From Actinostola sp. cb2023 (taxonomy: Eukaryota; Cnidaria; Anthozoa; Actiniaria; Actinostolidae): DNA of 64,000 nt. Each line of letters opens with the position of its first letter. Positions within the stretch are counted from its first letter, which is position 1. The stretch covers positions 358,388 through 422,387 of the forward strand of contig JAUJYZ010000581.1 of assembly GCA_033675265.1 (NCBI GenBank). Reading direction: 5' to 3'. The notes under the pieces are model-generated. The model did not search any database and was not told the DNA's origin. It worked only from the letters and a program-made list of their open reading frames with translations. Made by a program: the position numbers and the translations under genes. Below, one piece after another: positions 1-30,716 of this stretch.

Positions 1-232
1 TCAAAGCCAATGTAGGGACTGTCAAAGCCAATGTACGGACTGTCAAAGCCAATGTAGGGACTGTCAAAGCCAATGTAGGGACTGCCAAAGCCAATGTAGG
101 GACTGCCAAAGTCAATGTAGGGACTGCCAAAGCCAATGTAGGGACTGCCAAAGCCAATGCAGGGACTGCCAAAGCCAATGTAGGGACTGCCAAAGCCAAT
201 GTAGGGACTGCCAAAGCCAATGTACATGTAGG
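1..232. repeat. 21-bp minisatellite at left edge
   Basis: About eleven head-to-tail copies of a 21-bp unit built around ACTGCCAAAGCCAATGTAGGG. Early copies have T where later ones have C at the fifth base. It lies in the DPY19L intron directly upstream of the first visible exon, and the array continues beyond the window edge. Confidence 0.95.
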
Positions 233-274
233 TACTACTCACAGTCGACTAACAGTGACATATTTGTTCTTTAG

Positions 275-3200
275 GCACACATTGCTAGTATTCTCAAGTC
301 CAAGTTCTCTGACTATCAAGACTTCCATACGCTGTTGTACACTTGTGCTCCTGAGTTTGATTTTATTGAAAGTGAGGTATGTTTACCCCTCTCCTATTGG
401 GAAAAAGGGGGGAGAGGAGGATGAAATGTATATAGGACCTCTTACATATCTAAATATAACACTTTTTTTTACCTAATATATCCTTTAGACCCCTGTTAAA
501 CTGTCCAAGACATTGGTATTGCCCATAGCAGTGTTGTCAATCACTGTGGTTTTATACAAGGTATGAACCGACTACCACTACTACTCGTTATGGCAGACAC
601 GTGCCCTCTGGGTTTCAATTTGGTGCCCGCAATAACGAGAGTCTGCAATACTCCAGTATTGAGTTGTTTAGCACTGCTGTGTACTACTTGACAAAAAACG
701 CATGTATGCAGGTTTAGCCTCGAGTCAGTGTAAATTATTCACAAATACCAACTAGAATGCGAACAATGTTGTTGGCATTGGACAATCGGAACACCTCCAG
801 TCAGAGAGTAACCCATGGAATTATAAAATAATGTTTCTATTGTCCATTGTCAACAACATATGTTCTCGTTAGTATTTGTGAATAATTTACACCGACTCGA
901 GGCTAACCCTGCATACATGCCTCTGCTGTCTGAATTTACAGCGATATCTGCGAACTCGAAAGAGGACTATAGCAGGAGTTATCGTCAGTAAACACTGTAC
1001 ATTTAGCTGCCTCTTGTCTGTAACAGCAGGGTCTGCAATGTGAGAGTTGACTGTAGTTGTGAATTATGTCGCCCAACAAAGCGCAAGCATAAGACTTGTG
1101 CCGTGTGAAAACGGGGCGACGCAAGGATAAGCTCAATAAAATGGAAAATGCGCGCGTCTTTTTGATGGGTTACCTGTGGTAGTGCGCACGGAATAAGTAT
1201 ATTGGGCTCCCTGTGTTTTGCGCACGTTTTTTTTTACTTTTACGCGCACTATTCCGTACGTAAAACCGGTCTTTGTGTGTTTGTTCTACAAACAAAATCA
1301 CTTCTTAATCTTATTTTAATAATTGTACAAGATAGTTGAGCTTCCCTGACAGACATTTCTTGTAGGTTTGCAGTTACGAGTGGCAGTACTGGCTAGGTGC
1401 TGGTAAAATAGACACAAAGGACAAAGAAGAGGAATTGAATGAAGAGTAAGTTAGAGACTGTAAATGAGCCAAATACAGTCGAACCTCCCATAAGCGACCA
1501 CCCAAAATGTCAAGCTTTGTGGTCGCTTACGAGAAGTTCTAGCTATAGTGATTTGACTTGGAACTGAACTTTTGGTATAATTTTGGAAAACTGGTCGCTC
1601 AGGAGAGGTGGTCGCCTACGAGGGTGGTCGCAACTGGAGGTTCAACTGTAGCTGCAGACGTGGCCACGTGTAGACATTGGAATATTGTTGCTCGAGACAG
1701 GAGCGTGTCAATGCCGGATTACTGTAAGGTGGTCACTTTTTTGCGTCGTACAGTTTTCAATGTGCCGGCTGACAATTCTGTTAATATCATATATATAGCA
1801 ATAACAGAACCCTGTCATTATACACCTATTCCAAAAATCGTTGTCCCTGCCGAAAGCAACAAGCAAGAAGCTGACGACCGCAAAGGGCATTGGGACTTTC
1901 TCCTTATTCATTTATTCATCCGTAAACATTTTAACAACATGTACATGTATTTTCAAATGACCGAATAGTTCCAAAGGATTGCTATTCAACGCTCGTAGGG
2001 ATAACTTCTCAAATACCACGGATAAATGAATTAATTAGGAGATTCCCAAAGTCCTTTGCGGTCGTCAGCTTCTTGCTTGTTGCTTTCGGCCCGGACAACG
2101 ATATTTGGAATAGGTGTATATAGCAATAACAGAACCCTGTCAATATATACATACAGTGGCTTGATTGTGTGATTTGATCTTTGTTTTATTTCTAGAGTAC
2201 AAGCAAATCCTAAACCCAATGCAGAGGTACAGTATAGGTTACTTAGCCCACAGAGAGAAATAAAAACGTATACTGTCGAGATTTGTTGTGTCAAACCACT
2301 TCAACCTTCGAGACACTACTAGTCAACCTTGTCGCCGTATTGAAAATGAAGCGAATTGTCTACTCAATCGAAACAATGTGTCATTCTGTGACCAGTGGGT
2401 CAGGCCAGGGGGGGTACTCAGGGATATCAGTGACTGGGAGGTGCGAAGACCTTTTTGGGGTTTGAAATTCGCGGCTTGGGACTTTTTTGGGTTAGCAATG
2501 TTTTGATATAAAGATTTTGACAAGGAATTTTTTGGGGTTGATAAAAATGATATCCTACCGTTCTTGATTTTATGCGGAGAAAAATGTCTACGTTGTGGGC
2601 CATTGGACTTTTTTGGGGTCTTGTTTTTGCGTAATGGACTTTTTTTTAGTTAAAAAGTTTGGCCTCATTCGCACCTCCCCTGAGTACCCCCCTGGGGATC
2701 AGGTCTTCGTGCAGCTGCACAAAAGCCCTGGCTATTGTTCTATTGTCGTTCTATGTATTGTTTTTACATAAAAAAACAATAGCCAGGACAATTTGTGCAG
2801 CTACACGAAGACCTTGTCGACCAATGTCTTGCTTCTATTTCAGTATGTTTACCACGTGCTGCAGGCATTTGCCTTTATATTCATGGCTATTATCATCATG
2901 CGGCTGAAGCTATTTGGAACACCAGCACTGTGTGTCATGGCCTCCTTACTTGCTTCAAGAAAGGTGACTATTTTACACGTACATTATTTGCCAGACACAA
3001 GTGTAATCACAAGCACAAGACATGGAAAATGTTGACTCTTCCACAGTCCTCCACTCGGCTGTTACACTCTAACGGCCGAGCGGGGGTCGGTGGAAGAGTC
3101 TATGGAAAATGTTGACCCAGCTCTAGACCAATCAGGCGACCAATCAGCGTGCGTGTTTTAGCCTGTGTAGCTTTGGCGATCTGGCCTCCTCTCCTCCCCA

Positions 3201-6200
3201 ATCCCCTCCCAGACCGCCAAAGCTACTGTACGCAGGCTAGCGTGTTTTTGACTGTTATATTTTGTCATAGAAATAATTGTTAGTGGGGAGAGTTGAACAT
3301 GTTCAGTACAAACAACTGTATTCCGCATCTTTGTGAAATAGTGTTTTTATCAGTCGCGCATGTGCGGTCTATTTCTGCATCGAACATGCGAAAAACTCTA
3401 ATTTTCACACTCACCCTACCCCTCTAATTTTATTCGTTTTTGTTCTTGGTAGTTTTTTGGTTTTGTTGGTGATAAAAGAAGACATCAAGCCATAGTTGTG
3501 TGCATTCTTGCTATCATGTCAGTACAAGGATTCCGAAACCTTCAACAACAATTTGTAAGTATCTCTTCTAATTAGGGGACATTCGTCTTTAGAGCGAGGG
3601 AGGGAGGGGTGGGGCCAGAAGACGGCTTTGATGCGGTGTGCACGTCAATCAGATGATGATGGTGGGGGAGGGTCACAAAATGTCTTGTGAGGTGGTATTT
3701 TTTGCAAGCCGTCATGTTTGTTGATGGGAACAATGGATAGTTCATTGGTGACGTGTACCTTATTATCACTTATTTTCGCGCGTCCTTAATTTCAAATCTC
3801 GCGTTTTTTTAAATCATGATCTGGCGCAGTATACAAACATATTGTTTTCAATCGGGTAAATGATGTAACAATTCACATATTGGCATACTTTTGTAACGTT
3901 ATTCTAGGTATATTTTGTTTGAAGCAATACGTTCGTTTTTATCACAATGTTAATTTTCGCGGTAAATATTAATCGCGAAAATCGCGAAATTAAAGAGGCG
4001 CGAAAATAAGTGATAATAAGGTATCCTCCACCAACATGGCCGCTACGCTTTTGTGATTTCATTCTCCAAGTTTCTCTCTAGGCTCGATTTCGTAACCGGA
4101 CCATCGCACAGAATCCTATTGTCTTTTGGGACATGTACTTACAGTCGAACGATTTCTAAAGGCGTCATTAATATGCATGAATTGACGCGATAGAAACCCT
4201 GTCTACCCAGTGAAATACTATCAATGGATCAACGGCTCTTCTAGAAATCAACATTTACACGAACGTCATGCCTTTATAATATGCTTTTTGCTGGTTTTTG
4301 AGAGGTTTTGCGTATTAGTTATCTGATAGAGCGAGAATGAGTTGAACTCACGTCGGCCGCTAGGAGTCATTCAACAGTGACAACAAACGACTTGAAGACA
4401 GAAGCCGAATTGATTACTTCGTAGTTTTTCATCGCATACACTATAAACTCGTCAAAAACTTACTTAACGACTGAACTTACACTTTATATAAGCTTTCAAG
4501 TGATAGCTTTTGAGTATTAGATATCTGTTAAAGCGAGAATCAGTTGAACTCACGTCGGCCGCTAAGAGTCATTCAAATGACAACAACACACGACTTGAAG
4601 ACAGAAGTCGAATTGATTACTTCGTAGTTTTTCATCGTATACACTATAAACTCGTCAAAAACTTACTTAACAACTGAACTTACACTTTATATAAGCTTTC
4701 AAATGATAGGTTTTGCGTATTAGTCATCTGATAAAGCGAAGCTAAGCGAGAATGAGTTGAACTCACGTCGGTCGCTATGACAACAAGAGTCTCGTGAAGA
4801 CCAAGATTATTATAACTCGAAAAGGATACTGTAAAGCTTCCGCGGATGATCCAACTTATGGGTGGAAAATGATCCTTATTTGTTTATCTTTATTTCCCAA
4901 CCTTAATATATTTGAATAGTTATCGTGATGAGCAAAAAATATCGATGTTTTGATGGTGCCTATACAATTCCCATAGTAAAAAATGACCAAAAATATCCCT
5001 ACTTTGCCATAAAAAGGATACTATAACAAAATAAGTTTTGTAATTTTTATTGATATCAGCAGTTGGTTCATCATCTTGACTTTCATTTCCACCCTTAATA
5101 ACTTTAGAAACTAATACACAAATCAAGAAAAAGACTAGCTTTGAGTACCCACTTCAGCCATTTTCGCCTAATTCCTTTGTAAATCGTGGAATTATCAGAG
5201 TCACACCCTAATGAACATCATTTGAATCTCGCGCCAAACAATAGGAAAGTCCCGTATGTGTCCCTCCATTCTGTGCGATGCCCTAAAGCGGCTGGAAATT
5301 GAGCCTAGTTTCTCTCCACACTTGTCAAAATGAATGGTTCAGTTTTAATGATAACTCGCTATGCATGCTGGGATTTTCCAGAAAACAACCGGAGAATACA
5401 ATAACCCAGACATGGAGGAATTAGTGGAGTTTATCACCTCACGGACACCAAACGGTATGTAGAGTAATGCTATAGAGTCGTTTTCGTATGAGTGGGAAAC
5501 CTACTGCACGGAGTTACGGTCACGGTACGGAATCGATCACATTGCATTCAACCAATCAGAATGCTTGGATACCGCACGATGATGGCGCGATACGGTCACG
5601 GTACGGCACGATCCGTACCGTAGCTACTTCCCACTCATACGAAAACGACTCTATTATTCAAAGTGTATACCTCATAGTTGAACCACACCTTGGTGGCCAA
5701 CTTTTGCTGTCCGGCTTAGCGAGGTGTCCACAGGTCTAAGAGAGTTAATTTACAGTAAAACAGGGACTAGACAAAGGCGTGCGTTTTAGAGAGGTGGTCC
5801 CACGCCAGTAATGTCGAGTATGTGTTTCCTAACAGATGCAGTGTTTGCTGGAGCGATGCCAACCATGGCTACAGTGAAGCTGTGTACTGGAAGAGCTGTC
5901 GTCAACCACCCTCATTATGAAGACGTCAGAATACGGTAATACACATGCGCAGCCAAAAACCGCGCTTCATGGTGGTTCGATTTTGTCAGGATATGGTAAT
6001 ACACATGTGCAGCCAAACCGCGCTTCATTGTGGTTCGGTTTTGTCAGGATACGGTAATACACATGCGCAGCCAAAAACCGCGCTTCATTGTGGTTCAGTT
6101 TTGTCAGGATACGGTAATACACATGCGCAGCCAAAAACCGCGCTTCATTGTGGTTCGGTTTTGTCAGGATACTGTAATACACATGCGCAGCCAAAAACCG

Positions 6201-8740
6201 CGCTTCATTGTGGTTCGGTTTTGTCAGGATACGGTAATACACATGCGCAGCCAAAAACCGCGCTTCATTGTGGTTCGGTTTTGTCAGAATACGGTAATAC
6301 ACATGCGCAGCCAAAAACCGCACTTCGTTGTGGTTCGGTTTTGTCAGGATACGGTAATACACATGCGCAGCCAAAAACCGCGCTTCATTGTGGTTCGGTT
6401 TTGTCAGGATACGGTAATACACATGCGCAGCCAAAAACCGCGCTTCATTGTGGTTCGGTTTTGTCAGGATACGGTAATACACATGCGCAGCCAAAAACCG
6501 CGCTTCATTGTGGTTCGATTTTGTCAGGATACGGTAATACACATGCGCAGCCAAAAACCGCGCCTCATTGTGGTTCGGTTTTGTCAGGATACGGTAATAC
6601 ACATGCGCAGCCAAAAACCGCGCCTCATTGTGGTTCGGTTTTGTCAGGATACGGTAATACACATGCGCAGCCAAAAACCGCGCCTCATTGTGGTTCGGTT
6701 TTGTCAGGATACGGTAATACACATGCGCAGCCAAAACCGCGCCTCATTGTGGTTCGGTTTTGTCAGGATACGGTAATACACATGCGCAGCCAAAAAACCG
6801 CGCTTCATTGTGGTTCGATTTTGTCAGGATACGGTAATACACATGTGCAGCCAAAAACCGCGCTTCATTGTGGTTCGATTTTGTCAGGATACGGTAATAC
6901 ACATGCGCAGCCAAAAACCGCGCTTCATTGTGGTTCGGTTTTGTCAGGATACGGTAATACACATGCGCAGCCAAAAACCGCGCCTCATTGTGGTTCGGTT
7001 TTGTCAGGATACGGTAATACACATGCGCAGCCAAAAACCGCGCCTCATTGTGGTTCGGTTTTGTCAGGATACGGTAATACACATGCGCAGCCAAAAACCG
7101 CGCTTCATTGTGGTTCGATTTTGTCAGGATACGGTAATACACATGTGCAGCCAAAAACCGCGCTTCATTGTGGTTCGATTTTGTCAGGATACGGTAATAC
7201 ACATGCGCAGCCAAAAACCGCGCTTCATTGTGGTTCGGTTTTGTCAGGATACGGTAATACACATGCGCAGCCAAAAACCAGGGCGGAAGAATAGGATGCG
7301 GTTTGCTTTCACTAGGTCGCAAAGACTACATCGTGCTTCCGATCAAGATTCCGTTTCGTCACTTCCGTTCTAGACTTGTCCCCAGGCCACTTTTCGGTCT
7401 CCCATCATGCTGCTTCTTTTCCCCCAAAAAATGGCGGAACCAAAACCAGTAGACCCAACGTGACCTGGTAGCTTGGGGACGAGGCTGAAAACATTCACTG
7501 AACTCAATAGGCGACTTGCATGATGGCGTCATATACTACAAGTGCCAGAATGCTTTGCCCATTTTCTTTTGTTCGATAAGTAGCACCAATTGTCTTACTA
7601 TTCTCATGAGGGAATAAAAATCTGAATAAGAAAGAAAATTCCCAAAGCATTCTGGTACTTGGAGTAAAACAACGTCATCATGCAAGTCGCCTATACTGAC
7701 TTGTTTACTCCTTCAACATCCACAGCGACAGAACCCATAAAGTTTATCAGATCTTCAGTCGTAAGCCCCCTCAAGTCGTATGGGACACGTTGAACTCTAT
7801 GAAAATCACACACGTAATTATCGACAAACAGTGGTGCTATGGAAGGCCCAAGTAAGTGTTGTTGTGCAACCTTTTTTCCTCCCTTTCATCGATTGGTATA
7901 CCTGTGTTGAATGGACGAGACTGGTGACGAAAACTATATTCCCTCTTCCCAGTCTCCCCACTTATCTTTACACAGGGATCCTGTTACGATTAGCGGCGGC
8001 GAGATAGAATTTAATACAGTTCGCTGCATGTTGTGAAGGCGAATCGGCGACCTTGTGGTTAGCCAGTTTCAGTCATCGTTCCGCTCAGGCAATCCCAGAG
8101 GCGGCTCAAGTTCACGAAGGTCACGTGACGTGATCTGTGTATTTAGTTGCTCGTGGATTACAAACGCACATATCATGGCGGCCATGCTGGTGCCCGATAA
8201 CAAAGCATTCCTCATTAGCTTCTCTTGTTTGTACCTCAAACACACCACCACCAAGGCCGTCTGTGCGTTTGGGACTCGAGGACCGGAAGTGGGGGGGGGG
8301 GGGGGGGGGGGTACTCCCTTTGTCCAAGTGGTAGGGGTGATCGGCGGTCCTTTTAGGGTCGAAAATATTTCCTGTGTGTACCTTTTAAGGTTCCGACACA
8401 AAAGTCAGTTACGTAACATGAGTCCGTACCTTTTAGGGTCAATTGCCATATATGGTCATATATGTCGTACCTTCAAAACCGACCGCCGATCACCCCTACC
8501 ACTTGGACAAAGGGAGTACCCCCCCCCCCCCCCCCCCCCCCCCCCGGGTCTCTCACTCACTTGTTTGTACTTTGCAACTGCGTTTGCAGGGCTGGTTGTG
8601 GCATGGCAGACATGTGGGACCTAGAAGACCATGAAAATCGACACAGAACGATGTGCTGTAGACTCCTGGAGGAAAATCCTGCGCCTTTTCATCGAGCGTT
8701 TAAAAATAAACAATATTCGGTTTACCAGTTAGTAAGTTAG
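275..8740 (+). CDS. DPY19L: DPY19-like C-mannosyltransferase, 3' half (5' partial)
   Basis: Multi-pass ER membrane enzyme that, in studied animals, moves mannose from dolichol-phosphate-mannose onto tryptophans of WxxW motifs in thrombospondin-type repeats. Ten exons, all GT-AG and phase-consistent: 275-376, 489-560, 1366-1445, 2196-2226, 2844-2963, 3453-3554, 5382-5454, 5836-5935, 7726-7851, 8590-8740 (stop 8738-8740). They encode 318 residues, about the C-terminal half of a family member of roughly 670 aa. Recognisable family segments are [14 protein letters not shown] in the first exon, the membrane stretch ending [16 protein letters not shown] in the fifth, [12 protein letters not shown] and NHPHYED in the eighth, and [14 protein letters not shown] near the C-terminus. 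Hydrophobic segments lie in exons 2, 5 and 6. The N-terminal half and promoter are left of the window. The intron after exon 8 starts with a 60-bp minisatellite that copies the donor site. I cannot say which vertebrate paralogue (L1 to L4) is closest, although L1 looks nearest. Confidence 0.93.
698..920. mobile_element. Hairpin MITE in DPY19L intron
   Basis: Imperfect inverted repeat. GCATGTATGCAGG...AGCCTCGAGTC and AAATTATTCACAAATAC on the left arm are mirrored at about 865-920. The interior is short and non-coding. This is a non-autonomous TIR element. Confidence 0.8.
1476..1648. mobile_element. Mariner-like MITE flanked by TA
   Basis: A 173-bp element beginning CAGTCGAACCTCC and ending GGAGGTTCAACTG, with TA on both sides (1474-1475 and 1649-1650), as expected for Tc1/mariner insertion. 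GTGGTCGC motifs recur inside both arms. It lies in the intron after DPY19L exon 3 of this window. Confidence 0.75.
1796..2142. mobile_element. TIR element bounded by 22-bp direct repeats
   Basis: Terminal inverted repeats of about 70 bp (about 1820-1890 and 2048-2120), sharing ACACCTATTCC and AGCAACAAGCAAGAAGCTGA, face each other. A 22-bp direct repeat starting TAGCAATAACAGAACC stands immediately outside each TIR (1796-1817 and 2121-2142). The direct repeat is longer than normal target-site duplications. Confidence 0.7.
2404..2820. mobile_element. Two adjacent inverted-repeat elements
   Basis: The first (about 2404-2696) starts GGGGGGGTACTCAGG and ends CCTGAGTACCCCCC, with TTTTTTGGGG motifs inside. 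The second (about 2703-2818) is a hairpin with arms containing TCTTCGTGCAGCTGCAC and AACAATAGCCAGG. The second ends about 25 bp before the acceptor of the exon at 2844. Confidence 0.7.
4303..4775. repeat. Approximately 197-bp tandem repeat, about 2.4 copies
   Basis: A unit containing GCGAGAATGAGTTGAACTCA, CTTCGTAGTTTTTCATCG and ACACTTTATATAAGCTTTC is repeated twice in full and once partly. It lies in the DPY19L intron between exons 3453-3554 and 5382-5454. The rest of that 1.8-kb intron shows no coding signal. Confidence 0.85.
5472..5654. mobile_element. MITE with ATAGAGTCGTTTTCGTATGA termini
   Basis: A 183-bp near-palindrome starting ATAGAGTCGTTTTCGTATGA and ending in its reverse complement. 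The interior includes CGGAGTTACGGTCACGGTAC. Relatives occur at 35702-35860, 45893-46070, 48818-49024, 58905-59046 and, more diverged, 31378-31543 and 63155-63320, so this is a multicopy family in the window. Confidence 0.85.
5925..7290. repeat. 60-bp minisatellite seeded at a DPY19L splice donor
   Basis: About 22 to 23 copies of an almost perfect 60-bp unit starting exactly at the exon 5836-5935 / intron boundary. The last exon bases and donor (GTCAGAATACG|GTAATAC) reappear in every unit as GTCAGGATACGGTAATAC, giving 23 GTAATAC sites. Because 60 is a multiple of three, long ORFs run through several frames on both strands. They are repeat artefacts. Variant units (CGCCTCAT, GATT, GTGCAG) recur in a five-unit block around 6780-7080 and again from 7080, showing higher-order duplication. 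Confidence 0.97.
7508..7698. mobile_element. MITE upstream of DPY19L exon at 7726
   Basis: Inverted ends share GGCGACTTGCATGATG and CAGAATGCTTTG. The element is about 190 bp and ends less than 30 bp before the exon acceptor. Confidence 0.75.
8288..8546. mobile_element. TIR element bordered by G-run and C-run
   Basis: The left end is a run of about 22 G followed by TACTCCCTTTGTCCAAGTGG. The right end is the inverse, followed by a run of about 27 C. Both arms share GTAGGGGTGATCGGCGGTC, and TACCTTTTAGGGTC repeats inside. It sits in the last DPY19L intron, about 45 bp before the final exon. The short ORFs over it (poly-Pro, poly-Gly) are artefacts. Confidence 0.75.
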
Positions 8741-9884
8741 AAGAAGCAATCAATACAAGATGAATAATATAAGAACGCATGGTTGATATCAGCAGGGCGA
8801 TTTGATTCAAGAGAAGAGCTGTTTCCCATGCAAGCGACAGAACTAGTGGGAATCAGTAAGAAAGTTATAATTATATTCCACCGTTAAGCGCAATCCGTTG
8901 TACAGAAAACAATGTCAGATCAGTACCGGTACCACAATCCTTTGCGCGTATAAACCACTATTCCTCTACCACAATCCTTTGCGCGTATAAACCACTATTC
9001 CTCGTAGAAACTTGAAAACGTCAAAATTTGCAAGTGCGAAGCTGTTTATGTATGTGAACGTGTCAGAAAGTTTGTAGAACTAAGTGGTACTGATTTAGGT
9101 TCGCAAAGGATTACTGGGTAAAATGTAACGCCGCCATCTTTTCTGTACATTTGTGATTTGATTAATTTATTGATCCTGAGAATCTAATTCTCACTGGGTC
9201 CTCGATTCTACTTTTCTGCCGTTGGAGAAAACTAGCCCTAGAAGTTGGTATTAAATTAATCTTATTTTTGATGTTCAAATTAAAGAACTCTAGAAATAAA
9301 ACCTGTCTAAGCATATCTGTGTAGTTGGAGTAACTCGCTATATAGAGCATGACTTCGGTGTAAGAACCTTACTAATTTTTTTCCGGACCGGTATCCTGAG
9401 AAATCGCGCGCTCTGATTGGTTGTTGAAGCGGGCGGAATTTTCTATATCTGACCATGATCCGGTATCCTAGCATACTGGACTGCCCTTCAATAACACAAT
9501 TTGAAGGGAAAAAATGTTTTCTTTCTTTTTTGTTTTGTTTGTGTGCTCCCTATTTTTCGTTTTTGCAGTTCACGTTTTGAGTAGTCATGGCTGGCAGTTG
9601 GCGAAAAATAACACAAAGGAAAACAAATAAGTTATTTACCGGCTGTCTCCACGGCCTTGAAAACGGACCTTGGTCTACGGCCTCGGTCCATACAGTATGC
9701 TCAAGACCTCTAGCTGGCACAGTTTTTATCCGGACCTCGCGGCCGGTAAATAACCTCTAAACATACATTTGTATTATTAAAGGATTGGTGTTTGTCTCTG
9801 ACTTCTGTTTTTCATATCTAGACGTTTATATCATACATTTGTATTGCTTTGCTACATTTACACTTAACAAATAGAAAACGTTTC

Positions 9885-9915
<31 letters not shown>

Positions 9916-12476
9916 GGAAGTTTGGGAGAAGTCGAGAGCTATTGTGTAAAACCGAGCCGTTAGGCGAGGTTTTACACAGAGCTCGAGACTTCTCCCAAAC
10001 TTTCCCGAGTGTTTATATCAGGCTATGTAAACACGGGAAAACGTTTTCTATTTGTTTTATAAAATAACTACAAGGATTTCTTTCGTAAAACTCCTTTATT
10101 TACGCGAGATTTTAGTGATCAAAATTTCAATTCTCCTGAAAAGCGTCAGAAATCGCCCATCATCCAATCAAATCTCACGAAAGAAATCAAAATAGCAAAG
10201 CGACTCGACAACTTTTATCTGTGCAGTTTACTGTTTTGACACGAAAAACGATTTGAAGAATGCTATTTTCTGTCAGAAAATTACAGAAGAATGCTTGTTA
10301 CACTTTGTTTTTGTATCCTGTGAACACGAAGAAAAGTGAGAAAAGCTGAGCCGAATCACGATCAATGACGAAGAGTCGTCAAACTTTCTGAAATATTTGA
10401 CATCTTGATGAATGGAGCACGAAGTCAGGTAGCCAAATATCTACAGTTTTTGTCGTATTTTTGAATCTTTTCGTCGCTTTTCTCGACAAGAATGTATAAA
10501 CGATGGACGTTTCTGAGACATTTCAAGATGTTTTTTCTCTTTGACATATTTTACTAGAGATATGAATGTTCTGGCGAACCCGCCGTGTAGCTACAAGAAT
10601 CGCTCTGTTTTTACTCTTTTGTGAGTAAGACTTATAAATACGGCTATCTTTTCTTGATATTTTCAGTCGTACACTTGAGAAAATATAAGACTTATGTGTA
10701 GCTAAGTATAACCAAGAGAAAATTACAAAATGGTTAGTATGTGATTGAGAAAACTGAGCCGTTATATTTAGTTTTCTTCGTTATTGTGGACAGAAATAAT
10801 TGGACGATTTGTCGAGTTTCTTGCCGGCCGAGTTTGAATGAACTTGAAGCTCGATTCTTGCAAAATTAATTTTCGGTTTAAAATCATCAAAATCACATCT
10901 AGATAGAACTTGAACTTAACTAAACAAGAAAAACTGTAATTCTATGGCTTTTGTTTAGTAAATAAAACATGTTTGACAACAGAAAAAAATACATTTGTCA
11001 GTGGTCAGTTATTTTAACAATCAAATCCACTGCATCGCTTCAAGGTTGTTCAAGGTCATGAACCATGTTTACATAGCCTCATATCAACATAGTAATTAAC
11101 CAATCAGAGCGCGCGTTATATCTAAATTATTTTATAATTCAATGTTTTAGTATTGTAGCCAATTTTCTCTCCTAAGGAGCAACCGATTACGTGATTACAA
11201 TCCGCGGTGAAAATGCTGTTCGATTTTGGTCCAAGAACCGCTTTAAACGGCTGGAAATCGAGCCAACAATGGTCTACCAAAACAAAATCTACTGGGAAAT
11301 GAAATCCGTCGCTCTAAAGATGGCTTCCCTTGTGGCGTCGTAGAGCGAACAATACTTCGGATTTAATTCGATACGCGTTCGGAAACTTAACTATTCGACC
11401 CGTTTGTGGCCAACGAAAAAAAGAAAGAAAGCCCATTTTATAACTCGGGCTTCCTCTGGAAGTGCCCGAGTAAATAACAAAACCCGTTCTAGATCCTGTG
11501 AATATTTGTTTGTTGGTTAAAATACCGTACACGATGTCGTTTAAGGTACACGGTATGGCTACTAAAAGTTAACGATTTTAACACCCCGAAAGTAGCGACC
11601 CCCCGAAAGTAACAGTTACCCAAGGTTGCTAAATCCGAAAGTAACGACCTCGCTACTTTCGGAACTTTACGGTATTTCATAAAAATACGTGTACCAGTTA
11701 ACCGACGGAGAAATATACGAGTTGCGCGACTCTTTCATGAAGAAGGGTTGCAGGATCGACTATCCTTATTTACAAATGAACGGATCTATCGAATTCAACT
11801 TTTCGCAGCTTTAATAGTCAGACAGAGAGAACGATTTACAATGGAAAAGAGACCTTTCCTTATTTACATTTATCTACAATAATCTCGATAGATTTGATAT
11901 GTACAGTACTGGTTTTCACAAGAGATAGTAACAGAAACATGATCGGAAGGAAACTGTGATCCAAGCAGTCCAAACATACACGACGAAAGCCAAGGAACCG
12001 CTGGCCTGGTGGACCGCTGGCCGTTCATCATAAATCAGGCTAAGGAATCGATTCCATGCAGTGAGTTACCGACTCTACTGTTGTGCAAATTGACGGGAAC
12101 AAGGGAATCACAAGTGAAATCGGAGAAAAAGAAAACATATTCTGATACTTCGACGTCCAGGTTCCGATTCTTCCCGATTTTATTTTTACAAGGTCGTAGC
12201 CAACTTTTTGGGAAAATACAGAAACACAGTGGTTTCCCCCTCGACCCGGGTAATTCCTCTCGCTGGGGCTTGGTTTGAAGGAACGACCCCACTACTTGGC
12301 TAAGACCAGTAAGTTACTCTGGTCTGGGGCTTGGTCTACTGCTTGGCTAAGACCAGTAAGGTACTCTGGTCTAGGGCTTGGTCTACTACTTGGATAAGAC
12401 CAGTAAGTTACTCTGGTCTGTGGCTTGGTCTACTGCTTGGCTAAGACCAGTAAGTTACTCTGGTCTGTGGCTTGGT
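8741..12476. other. Intergenic gap between convergent DPY19L and TFIP11
   Basis: This holds the 3' ends of two converging genes. A 44-bp unit (CCACAATCCTTTGCGCGTAT) is directly duplicated near 8931-9001. A near-perfect 190-bp palindrome lies at 9867-10056. I see no convincing CDS. The ORFs at 11314-11680 and 12009-12292 have no recognisable product. Confidence 0.6.
9867..10056. mobile_element. 190-bp palindromic MITE
   Basis: The arms begin and end with AACAAATAGAAAACGTTT and its complement, each followed inward by CCCGTGTTTACATAGCCTGA. The loop is only about 20 bp. It resembles a fold-back MITE. Confidence 0.85.

Positions 12477-30716
<18,240 letters not shown>

Noticed and set aside
4303..4775. 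Possible CRISPR-like array
   Set aside because: The units are about 197 bp with similar rather than unique spacers. This is a eukaryotic intron and a simple tandem repeat.
5945..7373. Long ORFs (up to 449 aa) on both strands
   Set aside because: They arise from a 60-bp repeat whose length is divisible by three and which lacks stops. Several overlapping frames are open, and the tract lies in a DPY19L intron.
8055..8740. Poly-Pro and poly-Gly ORFs around the G/C runs
   Set aside because: They come from mononucleotide runs of a TIR element. Only the part from 8590 is a real exon.
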